DNA of 64,000 nt. Source: Desulfovibrio sp. A2. GTDB taxonomy: Bacteria > Desulfobacterota > Desulfovibrionia > Desulfovibrionales > Desulfovibrionaceae. Positions within the stretch are counted from its first letter, which is position 1, and every line of letters begins with the position of its first letter. Where the stretch lies: positions 1 to 64,000 of the forward strand of contig NZ_AGFG01000005.1 of assembly GCF_000226255.1 (NCBI RefSeq), read 5' to 3'. This document shows positions 1 through 7,835 of the stretch, in pieces. Under the pieces are notes generated by a model. It did not search any database and had not been told where the DNA came from. It worked only from the letters and a program-made list of their open reading frames with translations. The position numbers were made by a program, and so were the translations under genes.

Positions 1-103
1 GGGGGGCGAAGAGTTTCGAGTCGTCGCGGATCATGGGGCCGATCATATCGCGCCCGGCCACGGGGTGAAGGTGGGTGCGCGGCTCGGGGTGGGTGCGCAA
101 TTA
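1..103 (-). other. Possible 5' end of an open frame running off the left edge
   Basis: On the minus strand one frame stays open from a TTG near 103, directly after a TAA, to the window edge. It contains the plausible protein-like stretch VAGRDMIGPMIRDDSKLFAP. There is no clear ribosome binding site and too little sequence to name a family. It may be a real GC-rich gene that continues to the left, or chance. Confidence 0.2.
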
Positions 104-142
104 AGTTGGGCCTAGCGGTGGGGCGTTGAAAGCGTATGGGGG

Positions 143-514
143 TTATTGAGGTTGTGGTGGGTCTTTGGCTATGTAAATTATTAATGGACACAGAGCCGTC
201 AGGAAGAAAAAAGATATAAAATATAGCATTACGCGCGATGTGGCGCATGTTCTTGTCAGGGTGATAAGTGTTACAAAGCCGACAAGAACTATAACGAGGT
301 TGATGATTGCAAGTCGTTTTTCAAGGGCTTTTTTAATTGTAGAAACTAGTGCGTCATATGCTACTACAGTAATAAAAATAAATAGTCCAAGGATGAGGGT
401 GGCAGAGATTAGCTTTGATGGGATATCGACATTTGGATTTTTTAGTATGTCGAAGCATGTGGCTATGACTGTTGGGATTGTGTCTGTAAGTATTTTAGCG
501 ATGTCATTTTCCAT
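143..514 (-). CDS. Small three-TM membrane protein, third gene of an AT-rich operon
   Basis: Encodes 123 residues. Three hydrophobic segments are visible at about residues 36-57, 70-90 and 95-115, so it is predicted to be an inner-membrane protein with little soluble mass. It starts 4 bases after the stop of the upstream membrane protein (519-989), which points to one transcript and probably joint function. Base composition is markedly AT-rich compared with the prophage and chromosome, suggesting recent transfer. I do not recognise the family. The short charged-proline C-terminus (KDPPQPQ) carries no known motif. Confidence 0.6.
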   Translation of the reverse strand: MENDIAKILTDTIPTVIATCFDILKNPNVDIPSKLISATLILGLFIFITVVAYDALVSTIKKALEKRLAIINLVIVLVGFVTLITLTRTCATSRVMLYFISFFFLTALCPLIIYIAKDPPQPQ

Positions 515-518
515 TGTT

Positions 519-989
519 TTACCGAGATGATGCTTTTTTCGCTTTGTTCTTGTGGTAATGGAGGGCTATGGTGACCATTATTCCGTATCCTGCGCAGAAT
601 AGTAGTAGTAGTGTGGCAAATACGCCGTCAATGAGCGCCGTATCGGTTTTGTTTGCTAGGCCAGCAGTAGCAATGATGAAGGCGAATATAGAAAGGAAAC
701 GCACTATAAGGCGGAGTAGTCTTGTATGTTGTTCGTGTAGAATGTTCTCAAGAGATATTACGGTTGCTGCAAGTGCACTTAAGCGTGCAAGTATTTCCTG
801 ATTTGATGTTAAAATGCGCAGGGTGTCGTCGTGGATTTTGTCTTGCCCGAGCAGTATTTTTTCTGTTTGTTCTATGTATGACGGTGGAGATTCGCGCTCC
901 TGAGGCATATTTGCGAAGAATGAGAAGGGGTCCGGGTGTGGTTTTTTTGGGGGAGAAGTGTCGGGCGTGTGAAGGGGGTTGGTCGACAT
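519..989 (-). CDS. Membrane protein with N-terminal coiled coil and two C-terminal TM segments
   Basis: Encodes 156 residues. The first 30 are proline-rich and hydrophilic. Residues about 38-90 are heptad-like and probably helical or coiled coil. Two hydrophobic helices follow (about 92-112 and 119-140), then a basic tail (HKNKAKKASSR). It is the middle gene of a tight AT-rich operon, with 6 bases separating it from the upstream stop and 4 from the downstream start. The layout of a cytosolic helical region plus a TM pair resembles sensors or small membrane effectors, but I do not recognise a family and no function is assigned. Confidence 0.6.
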   Translation of the reverse strand: MSTNPLHTPDTSPPKKPHPDPFSFFANMPQERESPPSYIEQTEKILLGQDKIHDDTLRILTSNQEILARLSALAATVISLENILHEQHTRLLRLIVRFLSIFAFIIATAGLANKTDTALIDGVFATLLLLFCAGYGIMVTIALHYHKNKAKKASSR

Positions 990-995
990 TGTGGA

Positions 996-1706
996 TCACT
1001 CGCTAGGTGACGCGTATGTTACGATGTTGAGAGCCATTTCGTAATATCTTTTGCTTATAATGTGCTCATATGTTGATACAAGGTTTGTGCCCTTGGGTTC
1101 AATGAAATTAAAAGAGAAAGTTTCTGTCGGTGGGACTGCCTTCAACTCCGTGAAGCAGAGAATTTTGTCATCGAGGTTTGCGACAAATGACATTGAATGT
1201 GAGAATTTATTGTCGAATCTTTCAAGTAATTCGTGAAGTGGTGTTTTCTTGGGTGAGGGGCTTAGTGTTTTTGTGAAAAAAATAGAGTCATTTTTCTCTA
1301 AGGTAAATCGTAAATCTACTCCGGACCAAGTGCGCGCTATGTGTGGGATAACTGCGTTGTGAATTCTATCTATAACTGTTGAGAATCTTTTTATTGTATT
1401 GTTAACTTCTGATAGATTTGAATCTTTTGATGTTTTAATGACGCCAACAAGGCCGTTATCAACAGCGGCGATGTATCCGCCAAGGACTTCAAATGCTATG
1501 CTGTCTTCCATTCGTCTTCTAATGCTGTCGCCAAGGTATTGTATTTCGTTGGCTATAGATCCTTCTTTTTCATTAAGGAAATCTGTGAAATTCTCTATGG
1601 ACTTAAAAGCAGTGCCAAGCTGGATGCGTAGGTCGGATTTGGGGGGGAGCGTGAGCATGGTACGTCCTGTGGATTGCTCTGTGCGGAAGGGCATTATGGC
1701 GTTCAT
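996..1706 (-). CDS. Hypothetical soluble protein, first gene of an AT-rich operon
   Basis: Encodes 236 residues from the ATG at 1706. The open frame continues upstream to a TTG at 1754, but only the 1706 ATG has a candidate Shine-Dalgarno (AGGG about 8 bases upstream). No TM segment or signal peptide is visible. The N-terminal half is helical and charged, the C-terminal half mixed alpha/beta. It has no motif I recognise. It heads a three-gene operon with two membrane proteins, so a cytosolic sensor or effector partner of the membrane pair is a reasonable but unproven reading. Codon usage is AT-rich, unlike the phage genes beside it. Confidence 0.6.
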   Translation of the reverse strand: MNAIMPFRTEQSTGRTMLTLPPKSDLRIQLGTAFKSIENFTDFLNEKEGSIANEIQYLGDSIRRRMEDSIAFEVLGGYIAAVDNGLVGVIKTSKDSNLSEVNNTIKRFSTVIDRIHNAVIPHIARTWSGVDLRFTLEKNDSIFFTKTLSPSPKKTPLHELLERFDNKFSHSMSFVANLDDKILCFTELKAVPPTETFSFNFIEPKGTNLVSTYEHIISKRYYEMALNIVTYASPSE

Positions 1707-2041
1707 GGTTGCCCTGTTAATCGAGTTCTTGCCCGTTCTCTTGACACACCCCAACCCTATAGGTCAATCTGTCCGCAGGAGCTAGTCACTCCTTGATTCA
1801 CAGGCGGCCATCACGCCCGTCAGCCGTGGTTTTTTTGCGTCCTCCGTCCGGCGGTGGCCATGCGTCTTGCGCATGGTCTGCGCGGCCATTAGGAGTGGTG
1901 CATCCATCCCACGCGATATTCTGCCGGGAGTTGGCTAATACAATACCCTTCGGGGGAATACGCCAGCCGCCCTGTGACGGTGACTAACTCCCGGCAGTCT
2001 TCTCTTTGAGCCTGCCCATAGTCATTTCACAGGAGCCTTCC
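1707..2041. other. Gene-free stretch between the AT-rich operon and the prophage genes
   Basis: No convincing ORF on either strand. It separates the divergent AT-rich operon (leftward) from the small prophage genes (rightward), so it should hold promoters for both, but I cannot pick a convincing -35/-10 pair. Its main visible structure is the long-range inverted repeat at 1921-1997. An AGGAG ribosome binding site for the next gene lies at its right end. Confidence 0.5.
1921..1997. repeat. 12-bp perfect inverted repeat enclosing a possible structured RNA
   Basis: CTGCCGGGAGTT at 1921-1932 is perfectly complementary to AACTCCCGGCAG at 1986-1997. The 53 bases between contain a small CCC-TTCG-GGG tetraloop hairpin and a CCG/CGG hairpin, so the whole could fold as a closed multibranch RNA 45 bases before the first prophage gene. 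It is not followed by a good T-tract, which argues against a simple terminator. Confidence 0.4.
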
Positions 2042-2635
2042 ATGAATCCCACCCCCGCTTTGTCCGCGTTTTTAGTCGAGCGCGGCCACCTGCTGGCCGA
2101 GGCCGTGGCCGAACTGGGTGCCCAGTTCGCGCTGCCCGCCGAATGCGTCCACCTTTCCGTGCGTCCTGCCTTGTGCGCCGCCCAGGGCGACCTTGCCGAG
2201 TTGGACGAGCTGCTGCACGAATCGCTGCCCGATCTGGACGGTGGCCCCGATGGCGACCCCACCGGCAACCTGTCCGGCAACCTGTCCGGCGATCCGTCCG
2301 GAGCGCCCGCGCTGGTGCCCTTGGCGTTGCAGGTGGTGTCCCTGCGCCTGCTGGGGCTGTCGCGTTCCGTGGGTGCGCACGTGGCCTTTCTGTCCGGGCC
2401 GGAGCGCCTGGCCGTGGACTGGCTGGCCCATCGTGCGGCGGCGCTTTCGCAGCAGGCGGCCCGGCTTTCCGTCTCCGCGTGCGAGGCGGTGGCCGATGCC
2501 GCAGCCAGTCTTGCGCCATCCGTTGCCCAAGACGCATTGCCTGATGTAGGTTCGCCGTTCGCGCAAACCGGCCACAGGGGGACCACGGCATCCGCGCGTC
2601 CTGAAACCTCAACCCCTGTGGAGGCGGCAGCATGA
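2042..2635 (+). CDS. Hypothetical prophage protein
   Basis: Encodes 197 residues from an ATG preceded by AGGAG. The same frame is open from 2006 but lacks a ribosome binding site there. The protein is acidic, alanine- and leucine-rich and mostly helical, with a short glycine/asparagine/serine repeat (two GNLSG units then GDPSG) near residue 75-90. It overlaps the next small gene by an ATGA, showing translational coupling. I do not recognise the family; position upstream of the virion genes suggests a small early or regulatory phage protein. Confidence 0.55.
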   Translation: MNPTPALSAFLVERGHLLAEAVAELGAQFALPAECVHLSVRPALCAAQGDLAELDELLHESLPDLDGGPDGDPTGNLSGNLSGDPSGAPALVPLALQVVSLRLLGLSRSVGAHVAFLSGPERLAVDWLAHRAAALSQQAARLSVSACEAVADAAASLAPSVAQDALPDVGSPFAQTGHRGTTASARPETSTPVEAAA

Positions 2636-2895
2636 CCACCCACAGGAACCCACGCTACAAGGACGCCTTTGCCGTCGTCTCCGGGCTGGACCGCCTGCAA
2701 CACGATCTCGCGGACCTGCAAGCAGAGGTGTCGGGCGCGGCGTCGGGCCTTCGCCGCGTGCTGCACAGCCAGCAGCGCCGCCACCAGTCCGCCAGTGTGT
2801 TGCAGAACCTCCAACGCCAGCTTGCCTGGCTGTCGGGCGATGTGGCGCGCATGCATGCCGCCCTCGTGCAGGAGGAGACACACCATGGACGTTGA
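2632..2895 (+). CDS. Small helical prophage protein
   Basis: Encodes 87 residues. It starts within the stop of the previous gene (ATGA) with a GGAGG sequence 9 bases upstream, and its end overlaps the next start by 11 bases. The sequence is helical with a probable coiled coil (residues 17-70, rich in Q, R, L and A). It belongs to a row of three coupled small genes and has no recognisable domain. Confidence 0.5.
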   Translation: MTTHRNPRYKDAFAVVSGLDRLQHDLADLQAEVSGAASGLRRVLHSQQRRHQSASVLQNLQRQLAWLSGDVARMHAALVQEETHHGR

Positions 2896-3127
2896 CCCCA
2901 TCGGACGCATCTACAGCCACGCGGCGGCGCTGCGCACCATCGCCGCCCGCCTGCCGGAAGAACACGGCGGCCTCGCGCTTATTCTGGCCCTGCTGGGCGA
3001 AGATCTGCAACACTGCGGCGAGGCGCTGGACGACACCCCCTGCGCAGTCGCCAGCGCCCCCGCGCGCGGCGGAACAGGGGCAGGGCAGGGCGACGGCCCG
3101 CCGTGGGCCTGCGGTCGCCCCTCCTAA
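2885..3127 (+). CDS. Small hypothetical prophage protein
   Basis: Encodes 80 residues from the ATG at 2885, preceded by a strong GGAGGAG site inside the upstream gene. The first 50 residues look helical; the last 25 are low-complexity (alanine, glycine, proline). It closes the three-gene row and is followed within 30 bases by a strong hairpin. Function unknown. Confidence 0.5.
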   Translation: MDVDPIGRIYSHAAALRTIAARLPEEHGGLALILALLGEDLQHCGEALDDTPCAVASAPARGGTGAGQGDGPPWACGRPS

Positions 3128-3154
3128 CCCGTCCCTGAAGATCACCCCATAACG

Positions 3155-3188
3155 AACGCCCCCGGCATCGGTTGATGTCGGGGGCGTT
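3155..3188 (+). terminator. Intrinsic terminator-like hairpin after the small-gene row
   Basis: A 15-base arm (3155-3169) pairs with 3174-3188 around a GGTT loop, with one G-T wobble. A weak T-rich run (GTTGTTG) follows on the plus strand. It lies between convergent genes (stop at 3127 on plus, stop at 3203 on minus) and may serve both. Confidence 0.65.
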
Positions 3189-3202
3189 GTTGTTGGCCTG
3201 CT

Positions 3203-3562
3203 TTAGGGGATTGGCGTTATCCCCAAAGAAATTTTGATGGCTTTTTCAACTTGCTTCATAAGCTTTCTTGAAATGATGTTGTTCGTAAGTTTATAGATGC
3301 GTACTTTGTCTATGGTGTAAATGTGTCCGCATTCAATTACGCTGTCTTTAGGGTTGTCGAGTCCAGATAATTGCTCTTTTTTAATGGGGATTTGGATTGG
3401 TAGATGTTTGTATTGTCTGATATCTGTTATGGCAACGGCGATTATTGAGCTTGAATGTGCGTTTCCTTTATCATTTTGAAGTATTATAAATGGGTGTTTT
3501 CCTCTTTTTTCAACGCCATCTGTAAAAGGCATATCTGCCATAACAATTTGTCCACGTTTCAT
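3203..3562 (-). CDS. MazF/PemK-family toxin, type II endoribonuclease
   Basis: Encodes 119 residues. The N-terminus (KRGQIVMADMPFTDGVEKRG, then HPFIILQND) is the usual PemK/MazF beta-barrel opening with the G-I-V and R-P/H-P elements, and the length is typical. MazF proteins cut mRNA at short sequences and are normally held by a MazE antitoxin. None is seen here: the gene directly upstream, 9 bases away, is an Ogr/Delta-type late activator. The gene is AT-rich compared with its neighbours, a sign of separate acquisition. It probably acts as a stabilisation or exclusion moron; the antitoxin may lie elsewhere or be absent. Confidence 0.85.
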   Translation of the reverse strand: MKRGQIVMADMPFTDGVEKRGKHPFIILQNDKGNAHSSSIIAVAITDIRQYKHLPIQIPIKKEQLSGLDNPKDSVIECGHIYTIDKVRIYKLTNNIISRKLMKQVEKAIKISLGITPIP

Positions 3563-3571
3563 TTCTTTACC

Positions 3572-3799
3572 TCATGTTTGCTTCTGGTTAATTGTTAAAT
3601 CATGCAATAAATTTCCTATAGATGGTCTTTGAGGCGATGCGGGTTGCGATATAGTGTGCGCAAACTCTAGATGCATAACGAAGCTGTGGCCGCATTCGGC
3701 GTTGTTGCACACGCAGTACAGCTTGGTGAAGCGGGGGGTTATCTCCCGCCGGGTGGTAATGCGGGCCTTGCCGTGGCACTTGTCGCAGATAACACGCAT
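3572..3799 (-). CDS. ogr: Ogr/Delta-type zinc-finger late transcription activator
   Basis: Encodes 75 residues. The Cys pattern of P2 Ogr and satellite-phage Delta is present: CDKC near residue 5-8 and CNNAEC near residue 30-36, the C-x2-C ... C-x4-C zinc site. Ogr activates P2 late promoters by contacting RNA polymerase alpha. The start is set by the ribosome binding site: GGAGG lies directly against the upstream ATG (zero spacing) but 9 bases before the ATG at 3799, so the latter is used. It is followed closely by the MazF-like gene and faces the head genes it should control. Confidence 0.85.
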   Translation of the reverse strand: MRVICDKCHGKARITTRREITPRFTKLYCVCNNAECGHSFVMHLEFAHTISQPASPQRPSIGNLLHDLTINQKQT

Positions 3800-3886
3800 T
3801 GTATTCATCCTCCAGCACAAACACAATGACAAGGGGGCGTTGCTGTCAATCGGGCAGCAAGTCCTATGCGTTTCGCCCGCCGGTGG

Positions 3887-4954
3887 TCAGGCCACCGGCG
3901 GGTTTTCCGTTTGCGGGGCAAAGCCCACGCGGGCGGCGGGCGGCAGGTGCTCGTTCACTTCCAGCAGCAGCTCGCGCACCGGGGTTATCTCGTTCTTCTC
4001 GTACACCGCGTCTATCTTGGTAATGTCGCCAAAGCCGCCGGTGTTGTTGGGGATAATGCTGGCCATGGCCGGGGGTATGCGGTGCGCGGCAATGATGTCG
4101 TCGCGGCTGATGTTCTTGATCTTCTCCAGCTCGTCCCGCGTGCTGAAGTCGCCCACAGGCAGTATCTGCACGTCCTTCTCGCGCCCGTTGGGTATGTGCA
4201 GGAACATGTTGCGAAAATTCCCTATGCCCTTGCTGCCCTCTATGGCGGCGCGAATGCGGTCGCGGTCGTCCGCCTCCAGCGAACTGGAAGAGGAATAGAA
4301 CACGTAGCCCATGTGCGCGCCGTTGCGGTAGTACCGGCGGCGGAACAGGGTGGCGTCTTCGTTCAGCAGCATGGACTGGATGGCCCCAAGGTACGACGGC
4401 AGGCCGTAAATGGTCTGGCTGACGTCGTAGTTCCGGATATGCACTACCTCGCCGGGGGCAAAGCGGTGCATCTGCCCGGTCAGGGTCAGCAGGCCGTAGC
4501 AGTCGTCTTCCTTCATGCGGCGCATGTTGATGGCGGGCAGGTGGCGCAGCTGCACCACCTCTCCGTACCAGTTGCGGATTTTCTGCAGGTACCCGTTGGC
4601 GAACACCAGGTAGTCGGTGGTCATGGCGTGCATGGCCCGCCGGGGCAGCGCCGCCGTGGGCACAAAGCCGCGCAACACCACGTTGGTTTTGAATTCCAGC
4701 AGGGGGCCGTGGTAGGCGTTGGCCCGCAGCAGCCGGGCCAGCCCGCGCAGGGGCACCGGCGGCTGGTAGTAGCTGCCGTTGTCCAGCAGCCACACCCCAA
4801 GGTGGTCGTACACCGCCCCGGCCAGCGCCGGTTCCGGGTCGCCAAAGGTAAAGGCCTGCACCCCGCGCAGGGCATCGTTGATGATCGCCCCGGCGTCGGC
4901 CCCCGGCCCGGGGCGGGTGGTGCTGGCGTGCTTTTTCGTTCTGGCCCTGGCCAT
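3887..4954 (-). CDS. Phage portal protein (P2 gpQ family)
   Basis: Encodes 355 residues, close to P2 gpQ (344). It forms the dodecameric portal ring at the capsid vertex through which DNA is packaged and to which the tail joins. Family features seen are the FEFKTNVVLRGFVPTAALPR-type N-terminal region, the QKIRNWYGEVVQLRHLPA segment and the conserved C-terminal IPPAMASIIPNNTGGFGDI stretch. It is separated by 18 bases from the terminase upstream on the same strand, the normal Q-P order of P2-like phages. The start has a good GGAGG site. Confidence 0.93.
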   Translation of the reverse strand: MARARTKKHASTTRPGPGADAGAIINDALRGVQAFTFGDPEPALAGAVYDHLGVWLLDNGSYYQPPVPLRGLARLLRANAYHGPLLEFKTNVVLRGFVPTAALPRRAMHAMTTDYLVFANGYLQKIRNWYGEVVQLRHLPAINMRRMKEDDCYGLLTLTGQMHRFAPGEVVHIRNYDVSQTIYGLPSYLGAIQSMLLNEDATLFRRRYYRNGAHMGYVFYSSSSSLEADDRDRIRAAIEGSKGIGNFRNMFLHIPNGREKDVQILPVGDFSTRDELEKIKNISRDDIIAAHRIPPAMASIIPNNTGGFGDITKIDAVYEKNEITPVRELLLEVNEHLPPAARVGFAPQTENPPVA

Positions 4955-4972
4955 GTATCCCTCCTGTTTGCG

Positions 4973-6853
4973 CTACGCGCCGATAACCACGGTGCAGCCG
5001 CCGTGCCCGGTCTGGCGCGCCAGCGGTTCCGCCGCCAGCGCGTGCATGATGGCCCACGCCACGTCGGCATGCCCGGTGGTGGGCGTGCGCCCGGCGGCGT
5101 AGGTAATCTGTCCCTTGTCGGTGGTGGTCTGCCGAATGGTCAGAAAGGCGTGGGCGATATCCGTTTCCGCCGCGTCCCATTCCAGCCGCTGTTCCTCGAT
5201 CACTTCGCGGGCCTTCAGCACAAGGGCGGCCTTGCTGGCCACGGCGTAGTTGATGGGCGCGGCCACCGGGCAGAACTGGCGCACGTGCTCGTACACGCCA
5301 ATGCCGGGGCCGGTGGTGTCTATGCCCAGGTGCGCGAAGCGGTACTTTTCCGCCAACTCGCGGATGCGTTCCGCCTGCCACAGGTAGCTCTTGCCCACCC
5401 ACTTGTGCCGCTCCACGCAGCGGATCACGCCGCCCGGCTTCAGGGGCGGTTGCAGCACCACGAACGATGCGTCGTCGCGGGATCGGCTGGGGTCGTACCC
5501 GCCCCACACCGGGTGGTTGCCCACGGGGCGGGGCGCGCCGGGGGCGTAGTCCGGCCAGTCCGCCGGGTCTGTCATGCAGCGTTCAAGCAGTGCCAGGCGG
5601 AACACGCCCTGGGTGTCGTCTATGAACTCGCAGTCGAACAGCTGGCGAAATTCGTCCGGCGTGTATTCCAGCCGCAGCTGGGCCACGTCGAACAGGTCGC
5701 AGCCGCCCGCCTCGGCGTCGGCCAGCGTGATGATGTTGCGCCAGTACGTGTCCGGGCACAGGAACCCGGCGCGCAGGGCGGCGGCGTCCGGCCACGGCCG
5801 GGGCTTGGCGAAGCGCTTCTGAAAGGCTTCGCCGGTCCACAGCGGGTAGGCGTCGTGGGTGATGGCCGACGGCGTGGAAAACAGCGTGCGCCGCCACTTC
5901 TTGTGCGCGGCCATGCCGGTGGCCACCTTGTACAGCTCGCGGAACTTGGTGATCCAGAAGAACTCGTCGATGTAGACGTGCCCGTGGTAGCTCTGCGCGC
6001 TGCGCGAGTTGTTGGACAGAAAGTGCAGTTCGGCCTTGCCGTTGCGGGTGTGCAGTATCAGCGGGTTGCCGGAAAGGGTGATGTCGAAGGCTTCGCCAGC
6101 CGCCTGCACGATGTAGTTGCGGAACACCTGCGACTGCGCCTTGGTGGCGGAAAGGAAGAGCTGGTTGTCGCCGGTAAGGCAGGCATCCTCGAAGGCCTCC
6201 TGCGCGAAGTACCACGTGGCCCCTATTTGCCGGGCCTTCAGCAGCATGCGGTTGCGGTGCTGTTTGGCCGCGCGCAGGTCGTGCTGGTAGCCGAAGTACC
6301 GGCGGTGGAACTTGTCCGCGAACAGCTGCGGCGTGAGGGCGGTGACGTCATTTTTGATGGGCTTGATGGGCTTGCCCCGGCGGGGGCGGGCGGCGCGCGG
6401 CCCGGTGGAAGGGGCGGAAGGGGAGTCCGCGGCGCAATCACCGGGGGCGTCCGGCTGGGGGGCCGGGCCGGGGTGGGCGCTGCCCTGCTCCTGTCCACGC
6501 TGGCGCGCCAGCGCTACCTCTTTGGTGCGCAGGGCCTGCAACCGTTCCAGCGTGCCCACCAGCAGGTCCACCTCGCGCAGTTCGCCGGGCGTCTTGGGGT
6601 CGCGCTCGGCCAGCAGGGTAAGGCGGCGGGTAACGGCTTCTTCCGCCGTCTCGTGCGTGAGCAGGGCGTCCCATTCGCCCACCGTGCTCCAGTGGTAGAC
6701 GGTGCGGCGCGGCACGCCCAGCGCGTCGGATATGTCCGCCACGGTGTAGCGCCGCAGGTACATGCCCCGCGCGGCCTGCCGTATCTCGTCCGGGTACTGG
6801 CGCACGCCCTGCCGGGCTTCCTGCACACTCCCGCCGTCTGCAATGGTCTCCAT
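4973..6853 (-). CDS. Terminase large subunit, ATPase/nuclease (P2 gpP family)
   Basis: Encodes about 626 residues. It packages and cuts concatemeric DNA. Order of elements: an N-terminal HTH-like region (residues about 35-57, typical of P2 gpP), a low-complexity proline/alanine linker (120-160), Walker A LLKARQIGATW (about 204-213), Walker B VYIDE (about 293-297) and a C-terminal RNase H-like nuclease beginning at GGYDPSRSRDD. The frame is open to a GTG at 6895 but neither start has a convincing ribosome binding site; the ATG at 6853 is preferred because it opens a normal terminase N-terminus. It diverges from the scaffold gene. Confidence 0.93.
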   Translation of the reverse strand: METIADGGSVQEARQGVRQYPDEIRQAARGMYLRRYTVADISDALGVPRRTVYHWSTVGEWDALLTHETAEEAVTRRLTLLAERDPKTPGELREVDLLVGTLERLQALRTKEVALARQRGQEQGSAHPGPAPQPDAPGDCAADSPSAPSTGPRAARPRRGKPIKPIKNDVTALTPQLFADKFHRRYFGYQHDLRAAKQHRNRMLLKARQIGATWYFAQEAFEDACLTGDNQLFLSATKAQSQVFRNYIVQAAGEAFDITLSGNPLILHTRNGKAELHFLSNNSRSAQSYHGHVYIDEFFWITKFRELYKVATGMAAHKKWRRTLFSTPSAITHDAYPLWTGEAFQKRFAKPRPWPDAAALRAGFLCPDTYWRNIITLADAEAGGCDLFDVAQLRLEYTPDEFRQLFDCEFIDDTQGVFRLALLERCMTDPADWPDYAPGAPRPVGNHPVWGGYDPSRSRDDASFVVLQPPLKPGGVIRCVERHKWVGKSYLWQAERIRELAEKYRFAHLGIDTTGPGIGVYEHVRQFCPVAAPINYAVASKAALVLKAREVIEEQRLEWDAAETDIAHAFLTIRQTTTDKGQITYAAGRTPTTGHADVAWAIMHALAAEPLARQTGHGGCTVVIGA

Positions 6854-6898
6854 CGTGCTGCAATAGCACTGTTGCGGCAACCGCCAACGCACCACAAA

Positions 6899-6919
6899 TC
6901 CGATTTTGCCAAAATCGGA
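6899..6919. promoter_or_regulatory. Palindrome in the divergent terminase/scaffold control region
   Basis: Two perfect 9-base arms, TCCGATTTT (6899-6907) and AAAATCGGA (6911-6919), flank GCC. The site lies between the divergent late operons P-Q and O-N-M. In P2 this interval holds the back-to-back late promoters with Ogr-binding dyads near -55, so this palindrome is a candidate activator site. Its sequence is not the canonical P2 TGT-N12-ACA, so the link to Ogr is inference. Confidence 0.45.
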
Positions 6920-6957
6920 CGCCGTGTCTTTGACCTTGCCTTGCGTGCTGTGCCTAC

Positions 6958-7818
6958 ATGGCGCGCATGAGCAAGCCCACCCTCACCACCGATTTCGTCA
7001 GGATAGGCCAGTCCGGCCCCACAGTGGACGGGCGGACCATCGACGCCGCGTGGCTGTTGCAGGCGGCGGAATCCTACAATCCGGACCTGTACACCGCGCT
7101 GATCTGGCCGGACCACTTCCGCTTTCAGAACTACGGCAAGGTGCTGGAGCTGAAGACGGAAGAAGAGGGCGGCGTGGTGGCGCTGTACGCGCGCCTGCAG
7201 CCCAACGCCAGCTACCTGATGGGCAACCAGTACGGGCAGCGGCTCTTTTTCTCCATGGAGATCGACGACAACTTCGCGGGCACGGGCCGGGCCTACCTTG
7301 TGGGGCTGGGCATTACCGATTCGCCCGCCTCGCTGGCCACCAGCGAGCTGAAGTTCTCCGCCCGCCGCAACACGCCGGGCAGCCAGTTTCTGTCCAACGT
7401 GGAATGCGCCCTGCCCGCAGAGGCAGAAGACCGGGAACCCTCGTGGGTGGCCCGGCTTTTCCAGTTGTTCACCCCCAACGCCACCCAACGCGAGGAGCCC
7501 ATGGACGCACAGCAGTACGCGGAGATGCAGGGCAAGATCGACGGCCTTTGCGCCGCCGTTACCGAGATCAAGGCCACCGTGGCCGCCTTCACCGCCGGGC
7601 CGGATGCCCCGGCGCAGCCCGCCGCCCCTGCCGCCCCGGCGGCCCCGGCTGCGGCCCCGGTCGGGGCGGAGTCGGAAAAGTACACCGAGCTGGCCGCCGC
7701 CATCACCAAACTGGGCGCGCAGATGGATGGCATCGCCGCCCGGTTCGAGGCCGCCCGGCCCGGCACGCCGGTGCCCCCCACCGAAGGCCCGGCGGACGAC
7801 AACGCCCCCCTCCTGTAG
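6958..7818 (+). CDS. Capsid scaffolding protein with serine protease domain (P2 gpO family)
   Basis: Encodes 286 residues, near P2 gpO (284). The N-terminal half is the herpes-like serine protease that matures the capsid. Candidate triad residues are visible as Asp in TVDGR (about residue 22), His in WPDHFRF (about 49) and Ser in FFSMEI (about 101). It is followed by the family signature LVGLGITDSPASLATSELKF. Residues 200-245 are alanine/proline-rich and the C-terminus is predicted helical, the scaffold part. It is the first gene of the rightward head operon. Starts at 6958 and 6967 are both possible; neither has a strong ribosome binding site. Confidence 0.92.
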   Translation: MARMSKPTLTTDFVRIGQSGPTVDGRTIDAAWLLQAAESYNPDLYTALIWPDHFRFQNYGKVLELKTEEEGGVVALYARLQPNASYLMGNQYGQRLFFSMEIDDNFAGTGRAYLVGLGITDSPASLATSELKFSARRNTPGSQFLSNVECALPAEAEDREPSWVARLFQLFTPNATQREEPMDAQQYAEMQGKIDGLCAAVTEIKATVAAFTAGPDAPAQPAAPAAPAAPAAAPVGAESEKYTELAAAITKLGAQMDGIAARFEAARPGTPVPPTEGPADDNAPLL

Positions 7819-7835
7819 GGGCGGGAGGAACCCAC

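Noticed and set aside
1051..1785. Plus-strand ORFs opposite the AT-rich operon
   Set aside because: They are serine/arginine/methionine-rich antisense frames; the minus-strand set is tightly spaced and codon usage fits coding.
3866..6970. 1034-codon open frame on the plus strand opposite portal and terminase
   Set aside because: It is antisense to two clear phage genes; its product is an unbalanced G/V/R/A/H-rich sequence without domains, as expected for an antisense frame in GC-rich DNA.
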